From Nymphaea colorata (Eukaryota; Streptophyta; Magnoliopsida; Nymphaeales; Nymphaeaceae), in NCBI RefSeq assembly GCF_008831285.2, contig NC_045148.1, positions 14,982,802-15,046,801 on the forward strand: a stretch of DNA of 64,000 bases, written 5' to 3'. The position numbers and the translations under genes are program-made. A model generated the notes under the pieces. That model did not search any database. It saw only the letters and a list, made by a program, of their open reading frames with translations, and was not told where the DNA came from. Positions 1-10,338 of this stretch are shown here, in pieces (position 1 is the stretch's first letter; each line of letters opens with the position of its first letter).

Positions 1-53
1 GGTCTCATATCCTCTACCTTCCAATAAAAAAAAAGATCTGGCAGAAATAATTT

Positions 54-620
54 ATAACCAGTTTGTGGAATCTATGTACTTTTTTGAAGTCTGATGGTCT
101 TTGAGGTCTGATGGTCTCGTATCCTGTTACCTTGGTTTCGACCGGAATTTTATAACATTTGTTTTGAAGATGTAACACAAATAACCAGTTTGTGGAATCT
201 ATGTACTTTTTTGAGGTCTGATGGTCTCGTATCCTGTTACCTTGGTTTCGACCGGAATTTTATAACATTTATTTTGAAGATGTAACACAAATAACCAGTT
301 TGTGGAATCTATGTACTTTTTTGAGGTCTGATGGTCTCGTATCCTGTTACCTTGGTTTCGACCGGAATTTTATAACATTTATTTTGAAGATGTAACACAA
401 ATAACCAGTTTGTGGAATCTATGTACTTTTTTGAGGTCTGATGGTCTCGTATCCTGTTACCTTGGTTTCGACCGGAATTTTATAACATTTATTTTGAAGA
501 TGTAACACAAATAACCAGTTTGTGGAATCTATGTACTTTTTTGAGGTCTGATGGTCTCGTATCCTGTTACCTTGGTTTCGACCGGAATTTTATAACATTT
601 GTTTTGAAGATGTAACACAA
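54..620. repeat. 110-bp minisatellite, five units
   Basis: A unit beginning ataaccagtttgtgg recurs at 181, 291, 401 and 511, an exact 110-bp period. The first unit (54-180) is 17 bp longer because the gaggtctgatggtct part is doubled. Units differ by only one or two bases, so the expansion looks recent. A single diverged copy of the same sequence lies at about 17050-17110, next to a kinase fragment. The minisatellite therefore appears to have grown from the 3' flank of a receptor-kinase copy. Confidence 0.93.
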
Positions 621-1080
621 CAGAAGTATTCTAAAGATATCAAGGATTGAGTGGAGGCTTCAACCCACTTGAAACACAATAGAAATACTGCTTTTTATAT
701 CCTGTTACATATCCATCAAACTAATGATCGACAAATAAAAAAATATGTCAAATTCATGCTTGCATTTTAATCGGATTGTAGGTTTGTAGTTGACTTTACA
801 TGATATACCAATCTTGGATCTCAAGTCCGACGTAATCGAATACCCACTTGAGTGTCTGCCTGTAAGAACAGAAAGCAGAAGAGGATTTAATAAGGAATAT
901 CACTAAAATTCCACTTAAAAAGATATTTTGTCCATGACACCTACTTTTATGCAGCATCTTATCAAAGTATGGTTTATCTGTGAATCTGGATAAAGAATGA
1001 AAACGGAAAACTGGAATTGAATCACTGAAATGATGTAAGACTTTGCCCTACGTACAGGTTATCTTCAGCAATATTCACCA
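621..1080. other. no gene seen; unique flank
   Basis: AT-rich sequence between the minisatellite and the duplicated block. I see no convincing open reading frame, splice pattern or repeat here. Confidence 0.5.
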
Positions 1081-2990
1081 GTCAAAAATTAAAAATTGAA
1101 AATATATGTGCGGACCAAACCTCATAAGAAATAAAAAAAGTCAACGTTTTATAAACTTATTGGACGCCCTTTTTTTCCCTCTGTCTCTCTTTCTTTAACA
1201 CGCAATAGTGCACGTGTGTGCACACATAAAATTATTGCACGTGTGTGCACACAGAGGCTTGCACGTGTGTGCACACAGAGGCTTGCAATAGTGCGACTTG
1301 TAGGATTCTTAGAATCGGTGGAAAAAAATTTCCCTCACACCATATTCCAGAAATTTTTTCCATGGCGAAAAAGTCCATGGCATAAGAGAGAGAAAGAGAG
1401 AGGGAAAGGTAAAAAAAAAAATCCATGGAAAAAAAAATTCCATGGTTAGTTTTGAGTTGTTTTTAGGTGTCAATGGTATGATTTTTACAGTTTAAAATTT
1501 AATCCAATAAAATTTTCCATGTTTATCAAACGCTTGAAATATGTTGTAGAAATATTTTTTGGAGTTACGAAATAATGGGGAATAAATTTCGCTCCATCCT
1601 TTTTCTAGGATTTTTTCTGTGGTAAAAAAGTGCTTGGATTTATTTTCTGGGTGCATGAAACACACCCTTAATGTTTGAACGTTGAACTTTGAAGATGTTT
1701 TGACAATTGTTTCGCTTTCTAAGTTTATCACTTTTATATTTTTGTAAAAGTTTTGTACTATTTAATATTTTGTAAAAGTTTATAAATGTTTTCTTCTTTC
1801 AAAGACTCTCTCATTTTTTTGCAAGTTTAACAACCATCCAAACTTCATTTGTAAATAATTTGACATATTTCAATTTAAACATTTGTAGATACTATCTTTT
1901 TTCATTCTACAATTTTCAATGTTCACATGCTTTCTAAACCTCTCAACTTTTGCAGCAACATGTTAAAGTTTTTAAAATTTTCAAAATTTTAATACATTTT
2001 TCAATTTTTAAAAATTTTTCAAATGTTGTTTAAAGCTTTTGTTTGTACGATGGTCACAAAACTTAGTTCTTAAAAGTAATTGAATATTCTAGTCCCCTTA
2101 CATTTTCCCAAAAAATGTTATTTTGGGTGTGTTCTTCAAAATTTCAAAAACTGATTAAGAGACAAGTTCTGACAAAATTTGATTTTGTAAAATGACTTTT
2201 TTAAACAACATCATTCAAATGTTACTTTATATAGATTCTTTCAAACTTCATCAAGTGTTACTTTATTTAGATTTTTCAAAACATTTCTAATTTTATGAAA
2301 ATCACAACTTTAACAAGTCTTACAAACTCAAAGCCATTCTAAGTTGAAATTTTCAAAATTTTCAAAAGCTTAAAACATTGTTCAATTTGTGAAGCATTGC
2401 ACTATTTGAAAACTGAAATTTGACTGAGTTTGATAAAATTTTTCTAGTTTTACGAAACTCTGGCGTTTCGAACTATTTTTAATTTACAAAAAGCACAACT
2501 TTTGTAAGTTTGGTAAAATCATGAACATTTCAAAAGCTTAACACACTCATTAATTTTTGAAAATTTTATTAATATGGTTTCGAATCCATAACATTTTTAC
2601 AGTTTTGAGAGATTTTTGTAATTGTTTAAGCTTTTCTAAACTAATATTTTATCAAAGTTTATGTTAAAATTCTTCACACTACGTGGAAAATTGTTGAATC
2701 TAACAAGTACTTTTGTTTTACGATTTTTTTTACATGATATACAAACACTTCAAACTTTTTGAAGAATTTATCAAATTTCTAGTAAACTTTTGTAAACATT
2801 TTTATATTGCTTTCTTATCTTAACAAACTCAAAACTTTCACAAGCTTTATAAACTTATATTTTTCGCATATAAACATTTGAAAATTTTGCAAATGCAATT
2901 TCGAACTCATAAAATTCCACGCACTGTTGAGAGATTTTGACTACAATTTTGGCTTTTCTAAGTTAACATTTTTTAAAAATTTTATAGTGA
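1081..2990. repeat. AT-rich duplicated block, copy A
   Basis: This stretch matches 17320-19430 in the same order and orientation. Shared landmarks are gcggaccaaacctcataag, ttattggacgcccttttt, the doubled 'ccatggcaaaaa' motifs, gggtgcatgaaac and then a long run of TTTTGAAAATTTT-like modules. Copy A has a triple tgcacgtgtgtgcacac repeat (about 1208-1285) that copy B lacks. Copy B has a MITE that copy A lacks. The AT-rich part is built of loosely similar modules of about 300 bp that end in a 'gagagattttTg...taagctaacatttt' segment. No coding content is supported. Confidence 0.85.
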
Positions 2991-3039
2991 AATTCTTTAA
3001 ACTATTTGAAAATTTGTTAAACATCGTAACATGTTTTTT

Positions 3040-3670
3040 CATATCTTACCAAGTAGGTTCCAGCATTCGTTTCTTTAACGTCTAAAAAGTTCGTGTTTGT
3101 TCCCGCTTTAGGAGAAGATCTATTTTCACATGATACTAAATAGATTAGACGTGTTGTGTCTGATTGGATTTTGAATGCTCGTGCAACAATGAGAACGATT
3201 TCCATGTTAGGCTACTCCTACCGATTCAAATCAAGGGGTATTTTGGTCATTTTAGGAGTATATTTTGAATAATACCATTTTTTGCCTTTATAGGGGATCT
3301 CTTCCATTTAGTTAGTAGGGACATTTTAGTCATTTACATCTCATAACAGGGGGTCCCAAAATTGTCATAGATAAAGCAAAAGTATATGTCGATTGTCTCT
3401 TTGCCCATATCATCAATTTCATTTGCCACTTTAAATTTTGTTGTGATCATTTCTGAAAATTTTGTGTATCCTTAATGTCAAACACTCTGAGAGACTTTAA
3501 GACCAAAAATTTGAATTCATATTCCTGTCTACTATATTTTTCAAAATTTTCACTAGAGTCAAACTAAATTTTTAAAAATATTTACCTGCTTCTCAATAGG
3601 TATCCCTAGGTCAACATTAGAAGTAGCATTGTAAAACGCTGCCATTTGAACAGTTTGGTGATTCACTTTG
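3040..3670. repeat. duplicate of the LRK10L 5' flank
   Basis: The segment from aggttccagcattcg to gctgccatttgaacag is a diverged copy of 9090-9945, which lies just upstream of the LRK10L gene. Shared landmarks are aatcaaggggtattttggtcatt, gggacattttagtcattta, gtcatagataaagcaaaag and the tccctaggtcaac...gtagcattgtaaaa end. No receptor exon follows here, so this is an orphan promoter-side fragment. The two copies differ mainly because the 9-kb copy gained about 290 bp of GC-rich DNA. Confidence 0.8.
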
Positions 3671-4699
3671 ATTTATTAGATTTGAAAAATGCCTGATTTT
3701 TTTTTTTTTTGAATCCAATGAAAGAGTTGAAATTGTTCATAATCCTTCATATTTTACTCTATCTTACTAATTGTGAAACATTGTCTTACAAAACTAACAA
3801 CTAATTTCTGGGTGAGTAACTGGTTAACAATAGTGCTGAATGCATTCGTCAGTAATGACTATTGGGCATCTTTCAACTTAGGTACTTTACTTTGCCATGT
3901 AAGATGCAAAAACATAAAGCCTACAAAGTCAAACTAGAAACATGTTGCTTAGAAGGCTGTAACCCAACCAACTATGTTATGTATTTCTCGTGAGAAGAAT
4001 GTTTCACTTATTATAGTGTTGAATTTTTTTTTTATCTCAAACCACACTTTGTTTATAATTTCACACATGATTAATTTTTTTCCATTGGTGTCACTTTTTC
4101 TGTCAATTTGTAGACAAATTTTCGTTTTTAACCATAAACAAAAATACTAGTGGAAGTAAAAATGGCTGCTCATCTAATCAAAAACTTTTTTCTGTAGCGT
4201 AGAGCTGAAAAGAACCGTAACATGATACAACTTAAGGTGAGGTCCCTTTTTTGTCGACCACCGTTGCAAGAATCACTGCCGGGTCGGCAAATCGACCGAT
4301 TCACATTTTGGCTGAACAGATATGAAAAGCATATTAAAACATTTTCAAAAAAGATAATGGAAGCTGTCAAAAATAATTAAAAACATAAGAAACTTATTAT
4401 AATCCTAGAAAGATTTAAAAAGAAAGTGACACATGCTACTTTTGAAGTGGGTTGCTTGGAAGAGTCGACCACCCAAACATTCCGCGGTTTGGATATATAT
4501 ATATATATATATAGCCCATGTGGGGAACACAAGTTGAGCAATATGTATAACATATGCTTGAAGTATAAAACTGGTCATCAAACTGAATTGAAGTTCATTA
4601 ATGGTAAACCCACCTCATGTGCACCCATTTATGCTAAAAGACGGCACCATGCCCCATCAAACACCTTTTTAGGAAGAGAAAAGAAAAAACAGAGTAACT
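3671..4699. other. no gene seen
   Basis: AT-rich intergenic sequence with a short (TA)n run at about 4493-4512. Short open frames exist but none has a recognisable domain or splice context. Confidence 0.5.
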
Positions 4700-6590
4700 T
4701 TTTAACAAGCCGCCACTACTCAAAGGTCGAGAGACAATTACTCAAATATTTACAAAAAAGTAAACATAGTTTTTAACAAAAATTATTTTAAGTATCGAAA
4801 ATCAGCTGATAAGTGTCGGCTTGTAATGCATAGAAAAAAACTGTGAAAAATAAATGCATTCTATTGCAATACAAGAAAAAAAAATCAAACAATTATAGCT
4901 TATGCAAGTGAATATTTTAATGCATTCAATTTTAGTAGCAAGACAAACAATTGTAGTTTATATATGTAAATACCATATTTTAAGAGGTCGGTCATTGTTG
5001 AAATTCTTCAGCCATTATACGCAATGTACGTTTGGATGCAACTCTATATGTGCTAGCAAACTAAATTTGTGGTATTGTTGACAAGTTGCACTACTCAAGG
5101 GCAGGAATGTGTAATTATTCAAATACATGCAAAAAATAAACATGACTTCGACAAAAATGGTTTTAAGTGGCAAACATTGGCTAACAAGTGTCGGCCTGCA
5201 ATGCATAGCAAAATCATGATGAACAAATGCATTCTATTTTTATATAAAGAAAACAAGTATCAAACAATTATAGCTTACAAGCACCATATTTTAATGCATT
5301 ATATTTGCATAGGAAGAAAAAATATCAAACGATTATAAATCACGCAAGCACTACATTTTAAGAGGTTGGTCCTCATTGAAATTTTCCAACTATTATAGAC
5401 ACACATTGTACACTTGAATGCAAATTTGTATAATTTTACAAACCAACATGTGATATTGTTGAAATGACAAGTTGCACTACGCAAAGGTGGACTGTGCAAT
5501 TACTCAAATATTTGCAAAAAGTAAACGTAGTTTTTTATAATGTCCACTTTTAAGTAGCAAACGTCAGTTGATAAATGTTGGTTTTTACAATCACAGCAAA
5601 CCATGAAGAATGAATGTCTTATATTTTTATACAAAGAAAAAAAAGTATCACCTATTTAAATCATTCTATTTCCATATAAATAAAAATGTATAAAACATTT
5701 ATAGCTTATGTCAGTACCATAAGTGGCTGGTGCTCTTTAAAATTCTCCAACCATTGTAAATACACAATGTAAACACAAATGCAACACTATATGAGCTAGC
5801 AAACTAAGCATATGACATTGTTGTAATGGCAAAAGTGCACTACTCAAAGGGAGAGAGATACAATTACTCAAATACGTGCAAAAACAAACATGATTTTTTT
5901 TATAAAAATGGTTTTAAGTGGCAACCACTAATTGATAAATATTGACTTGTAATAGGCAACAAAATAGTGACCAATAATGAATGCAATCTATTTCTATACA
6001 AAGAAAAAAGTTTTAAAACAAATATATCTTATGCAAGCTCACTATTTTAATACATTCTATTTTTATACAAAGGAAACAGTATCAAACAATTATAACTCAC
6101 GCAGAGGTTGGCTGTTGTTGAAATTCTCCCAACCATTATAGGCATGCAACATACACTCGAATGCAACTTTGTATAATCTAACAAACAAATATGTAATATT
6201 GTTGAAATGACAAATTGCACTACTTGAAAATGGATGGCGAAATTACTCAAATATTTGCAAAAGTAAACATGTTTAATAAAATTGATCTTAAGAAGCGAAC
6301 ATCAGTTGATAAGTGTCAGCTTTTAATGCATATCGAAAGTGTAAAGAATTAATGCATTCTGTTTGTATGCAAAGAAAAGAAAGTACCAAATAATTATGAC
6401 TTACGCAAATACCATACATATTTTAATGCATTCTATTTATATACAAAGAAAAAAACATCAAACATTCATAATTTACGTAAACATCAAATTTTAAGAGGTT
6501 GAATCCTATTGAAATTCTCTAACTGTTATAGACACGCAATGTACACTCAAAATGCAACACCATATAAGCTAGCAAACCAATCCTATGGTA
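4700..6590. repeat. degenerate ~375-bp tandem repeat, five units
   Basis: The landmark ctactcaa(agg) or its variants falls at 4716, 5091, 5477, 5840 and 6220, giving spacings of 375, 386, 363 and 380 bp. Each unit carries the same order of blocks: a 'caattactcaaatatttgcaaaaa' block, a 'ttttaagtggcaaac' block, 'aatgcattctattt', 'caaacaattatagctta', 'ttttaagaggttgg' and 'gaaattctccaacc'. The units are strongly diverged. The array ends directly before the terpene synthase start region, so it is either its 5' flank or an older satellite fragment. Confidence 0.88.
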
Positions 6591-6659
6591 AGTCATCGGA
6601 GAGACTTTGAAAACATTCGATAGCAAACACACGCTTCTCGCAATATCATATTGGTTTTA

Positions 6660-7212
6660 ATGGCTGTTCATCTTGCCTCCCTTTCCACTTCTTTCGTTGC
6701 ATCTCCCAAGCTTGTTCCTAGTACTAAGGCTGGCTGCAAGCCATGGAGCACCACCCTTGTGAGATGTGAGCCTAAGGATGAGGGCTGCGCTAGGTCTGCT
6801 GCTCAAAGGAGGCCTTCCAGATACCAACCAAGTACATGGAACTATGACTTCATCCAGTCCATTAGCAGCGCAACATCGGTAATTTTCCATACTTCTTAGT
6901 TAACGCTATTATTTTGTTTATTTGGTATTATGACATGATCTTGATTCAAAGACATGAAAATGAGAGTAGATTGAAACACAAAGGACCAGAGTTGAAGAAT
7001 TGAGAAGAAAATAATAACATCTACAACTGAGCAAGTGGCTCAGTTGGAGCTCATCGATTCACTCAAACGATTAGGTGTAGCCTATCACTTTGAGAGTGAG
7101 ATCAGGCAGTCACCAGATGCCATATCCACGAGCACTAGAGGATTTGAGGACCTCTACTCATATTCACTTCGGTTCAGAATTCTGAGGCAACATGGCTATA
7201 ATGTTTCTGCAG
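6660..7212 (+). pseudogene. TPS-b-type terpene synthase remnant, exons 1-2 only
   Basis: Exon 1 is 6660-6878 (73 codons, phase 0) and begins at an ATG. It encodes a Ser/Thr-rich plastid-transit-like leader followed by RRPSRYQPSTWNYDFIQS, the RR(x)8W motif of the N-terminal domain of monoterpene synthases (TPS-b). A gt donor follows at 6879. Exon 2 lies at about 6955-7212 and ends at gtttctgcag|gt. It encodes AQLELIDSLKRLGVAYHFE and DLYSYSLRFRILRQHGY, classic alpha-helical TPS sequence. The start of exon 2 is broken: the ESRLKHK, RVEELRRK and IITSTTEQ pieces sit in different frames, so there are at least two indels, one in an A-rich run near 7008. No later exons with DDxxD or NSE/DTE motifs are found. 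The family normally has seven exons and about 550-600 residues, so this is a truncated, non-functional copy. Confidence 0.88.
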
Positions 7213-7242
7213 GTGTATATATATATATATATATATATATGT
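7213..7242. repeat. (TA)n microsatellite
   Basis: An uninterrupted TA run of about 26 bases lies directly after the exon 2 donor of the terpene synthase remnant, i.e. at the start of its former intron 2. Confidence 0.9.
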
Positions 7243-9089
7243 TAAATTAATTAGTTCTTAATCTAGATTCGATTAACTCACAGCTTTCGTAGGTAAAATA
7301 TTTAAATTTTCAAAAATTTCAAAAGCATGCCACATTCTTCGACTTTTGAAAAGTTTTTCAAGTATTATATATAGATCATAAATTTTCTGAACTTTGGAGT
7401 GATTTTTACATTTTTTTTTTTGCTTCTAAAAGTTATCATCTCTTTAAGACTTATTTGTTAACTACTTTTCGATCATTTGTGAAACCATAACTTTCGTAAC
7501 TGATGTTTTAAAATTTTTGAAAGCTTAATACATTGTTCTATTATGGAAATTTTGGAATAACAGAAATTTAATTACATTAATAGTTCTGATGATTAGCGCC
7601 AAAGTTGTGTCTTTGCTAACTTGTATGCTGCTCCTTACTGGCCTGTTTGGCAATAATAATTACTGTCCCGTAAATCTGTCCTAAAAATATAGACCATGAG
7701 TTGCTCTATGAACATGTGTTAGGGCCTAGCTGAATGGTCATTGTCTAAGTTTAATTATTCAAAAGACTTGCTCTATGAACATGTGTTAGGGCCTAGCTGA
7801 ATGGTCATTGTCTAAGTTTAATTATTCAAAATTTTGTCATGATCACCTTCATTATTTCCACAAGCTCCAAGACAACTGCAGGCAATTTTATTTCAAACAT
7901 GAATGTTTATATTAATATTTGTGATATTTAGTGTAGGAGTGGACGCTTCAAGAAACGACATATATAGATCCGTGCGGATGAAGTAAAAGAGTATGACGAG
8001 CAATTTCAAGCTAGCGTCCGCTTGGGTAAGTTGGCTGTGGCGCCGACGCACGTTCGAACTTCACAAACAGCTGCCTATGCATGGCACTTTCGTAGCTAAT
8101 AGAAAAATCACAACATGATGGAAGAGTTCGTCAGCGAACCCATCTTCCTGTCTCTTGCAATCATGGATCTCAAAGAGATCTCGAACTCTTATCGGTGAAT
8201 TTGTAACAAATGTTTCACTTGGGAATTAAGTTTACTTCCACAAATGATGTGATTAGCACTTGATATGTTCGTGTAATTGGGGGAAAACTTAAATGATTTA
8301 GGACTTGGTGTTGCTCGGATCAAGGAACTGAATATATGCCTCCAGGATGTGTCAGAATAATCATCCAACTCAACAAATTAAAAGGAGGACGTTGTTCTGG
8401 GCCACGAGTTCAACAAAATGTTTTGATTTTGATATAGCAAGAAGAATGTATGGCAAGGAGGTTCATGTGATGATAACAGTTTTGCATTCATCTATTTGTC
8501 TTGATAGCGGCAATGCTCACCATTTCTTTCTTGACATAATGAACGACATGTTTGACATAAAAAGGAATATATTTTACTGCCACCAATGCTCTCTCTGTTC
8601 TAGGTGTTTGAGAAAACCAACAAACTTTATTAATTGAGTAGGCTAATCAGGCCGTGCGACTGAGTAAAAAACTGGAGTTGGCTTACTAGACTGCAATTTG
8701 TGGGGCCATTGAAAGCAAGGGCAGAACAATGTCGGAAGTTATGGAAGCAGAATGAGAGTGAGAGTAGGTTTAGCTCAACTCATGGAGCAGGACGACGAAG
8801 AAGAACTAAAGCATACTTCTCTGTGACAGAATTAATCCTTGTTTATTAGCCCAAGATGCCTCGAGGCACAAGAAGGAATTTAGAAGACCCAAATCCTTCT
8901 ATTGCAAACTGCTGGTTGAGATGAAATTTTGTCGTTCAGGAGAAAGTGTTCTCCTTTTTTGCACTTCCACATTTTGTTCTTATAGGATTCTTGATTTGTC
9001 ATGATTATTCAAGTCAATCCGGTGGACCTGACTGAGGTCGTGAAACCAATAGTAGTTCTAGCATTCGTTTCTGAAAATAGTTTGAACCC
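7243..9089. other. no gene seen; AT-rich module and 67-bp tandem duplication
   Basis: About 7290-7570 is one more module of the AT-rich family at 1.6-3 kb. Positions 7701-7834 are a near-perfect tandem duplication of a 67-bp unit starting ttgctctatgaac (copies at 7701 and 7768). The rest, including a moderately GC-rich stretch at 7920-8640, has open frames but no recognised domain and no sign of the missing terpene synthase exons. Confidence 0.6.
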
Positions 9090-10338
9090 ATAGTAGGTTC
9101 TAGCATTCGTTTCTTTTTATGTCTAAAAATTTTGTGTTCATTCCGGCGTTAGGAGAAGATTTATTTTCAGATGACACCAAGTAGATCTATTGTGTCTGAT
9201 TGAGTTTTGAACACTTGTGCAACAATGAAAACGATTTCTATGTTATGCTACTCCTACAGATTAAACTCAAGGGGTATTTTGGTCATTTTTATGAGCATAT
9301 TTTGAATAATACCATTTTTTACTTTATAAGGGATGTCTTCCATTTAGTTAGAAGGGACATTTTAGTCATTTACAACTCGGTCGCAAAATTGTCATAGATA
9401 AAGCAAAAGCCCATACCATCAAATTCATTTGTCACTTCAAATTTTGTTGTGACCATCTGTGAAAACTTTGAAGCAAAAGGATATGTCGTTTATCTCTTTG
9501 CCCATACCATCAAATTCATTTGTCACTTCAAATTCATTTGTCATTCCACGGGCCGTGGACCACGGCCTTCCATGAAGGCCTACAGCATAGAAGTCGGCTT
9601 CACAGTTGATGGCTGCCCTTTTGTCTGTACTTCACTTAGGATACTAGTTTACGTGACGAAAACGGAGAACACCTCATTTATTAGCGGAAGGAGGGCGACG
9701 ACTTCCCTTGCCCCAGGCCAGCACGCCAATTGCGTGTCCACGCCGGGGAAGACGGGTCTTCCCCCCGTCTGGGAAGGCGGCCTGGAAGCAGGAACAGGTT
9801 AATCATCCGCTCAGTTAAATTAAAGGGCAGTCATGTCCTTCCCTTTATATGCAACTCTGGAAATTTAAGATTAGGTCTCCCTAAGTCAACAGTCAGAAGT
9901 AGCATTGTAAAAACGCTGCCATTTGAACAATTTGCTGATTCACTCGACTGGACTGTGCGTCCACAAATTTTAGAAAATCGAATATCACCGGTCACATGGT
10001 TTCTTCAATAATGTGAAAAGGGGAGGCTCCCCACATTGAAAAGGTGTATGATAGGATAAAAGATAATGCCAAATTGGGCCCCCGAAAAATCTTGTGCGTC
10101 TTCGAACACCAATTCCTGTATTTATTACACAGAAAGCGAAGTGTCTCTCCCTCTCAAGTCGCCGTGACTCAGATGGCCCTCCTTCCTCCAAAGGGCCCGA
10201 CGAACGTTCAACGACTTACTTGACTGGACTTCCCCTGCCGTCTCGTTTTGTTTGGTCATACCTGCCGAGTTATGATGTGAAGCTGCTCTTCTTAAATCTT
10301 TCAATCTTTCTTCTCGTGGCTACCGGAGGGGAAAAGCC
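9090..10338 (+). promoter_or_regulatory. 5' flank of the LRK10L gene, duplicated and interrupted
   Basis: Positions 9090-9945 match the orphan segment at 3040-3670. Within it, about 9470-9545 locally repeats a 'ttgcccataccatcaaattcatttgtcac' block. About 9541-9830 is a GC-rich insert with no counterpart at 3 kb and of unknown class. Positions 10285-10338, next to the start codon, are nearly identical to the 5' flank of the inverted copy (complement of about 44466-44530), so the proximal leader was carried with the gene. A TATA-like tttatatgc lies near 9842, far from the ATG. I cannot assign a core promoter with confidence. Confidence 0.5.

Noticed and set aside
54-620. Regular repeats resembling a CRISPR array
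   Set aside because: Units are contiguous 110-bp copies without unique spacers, in a plant genome; this is a minisatellite.
8347-8637. Open frame of 96 codons with several Cys/His
   Set aside because: No domain pattern, no splice context and no conserved relative in the window.
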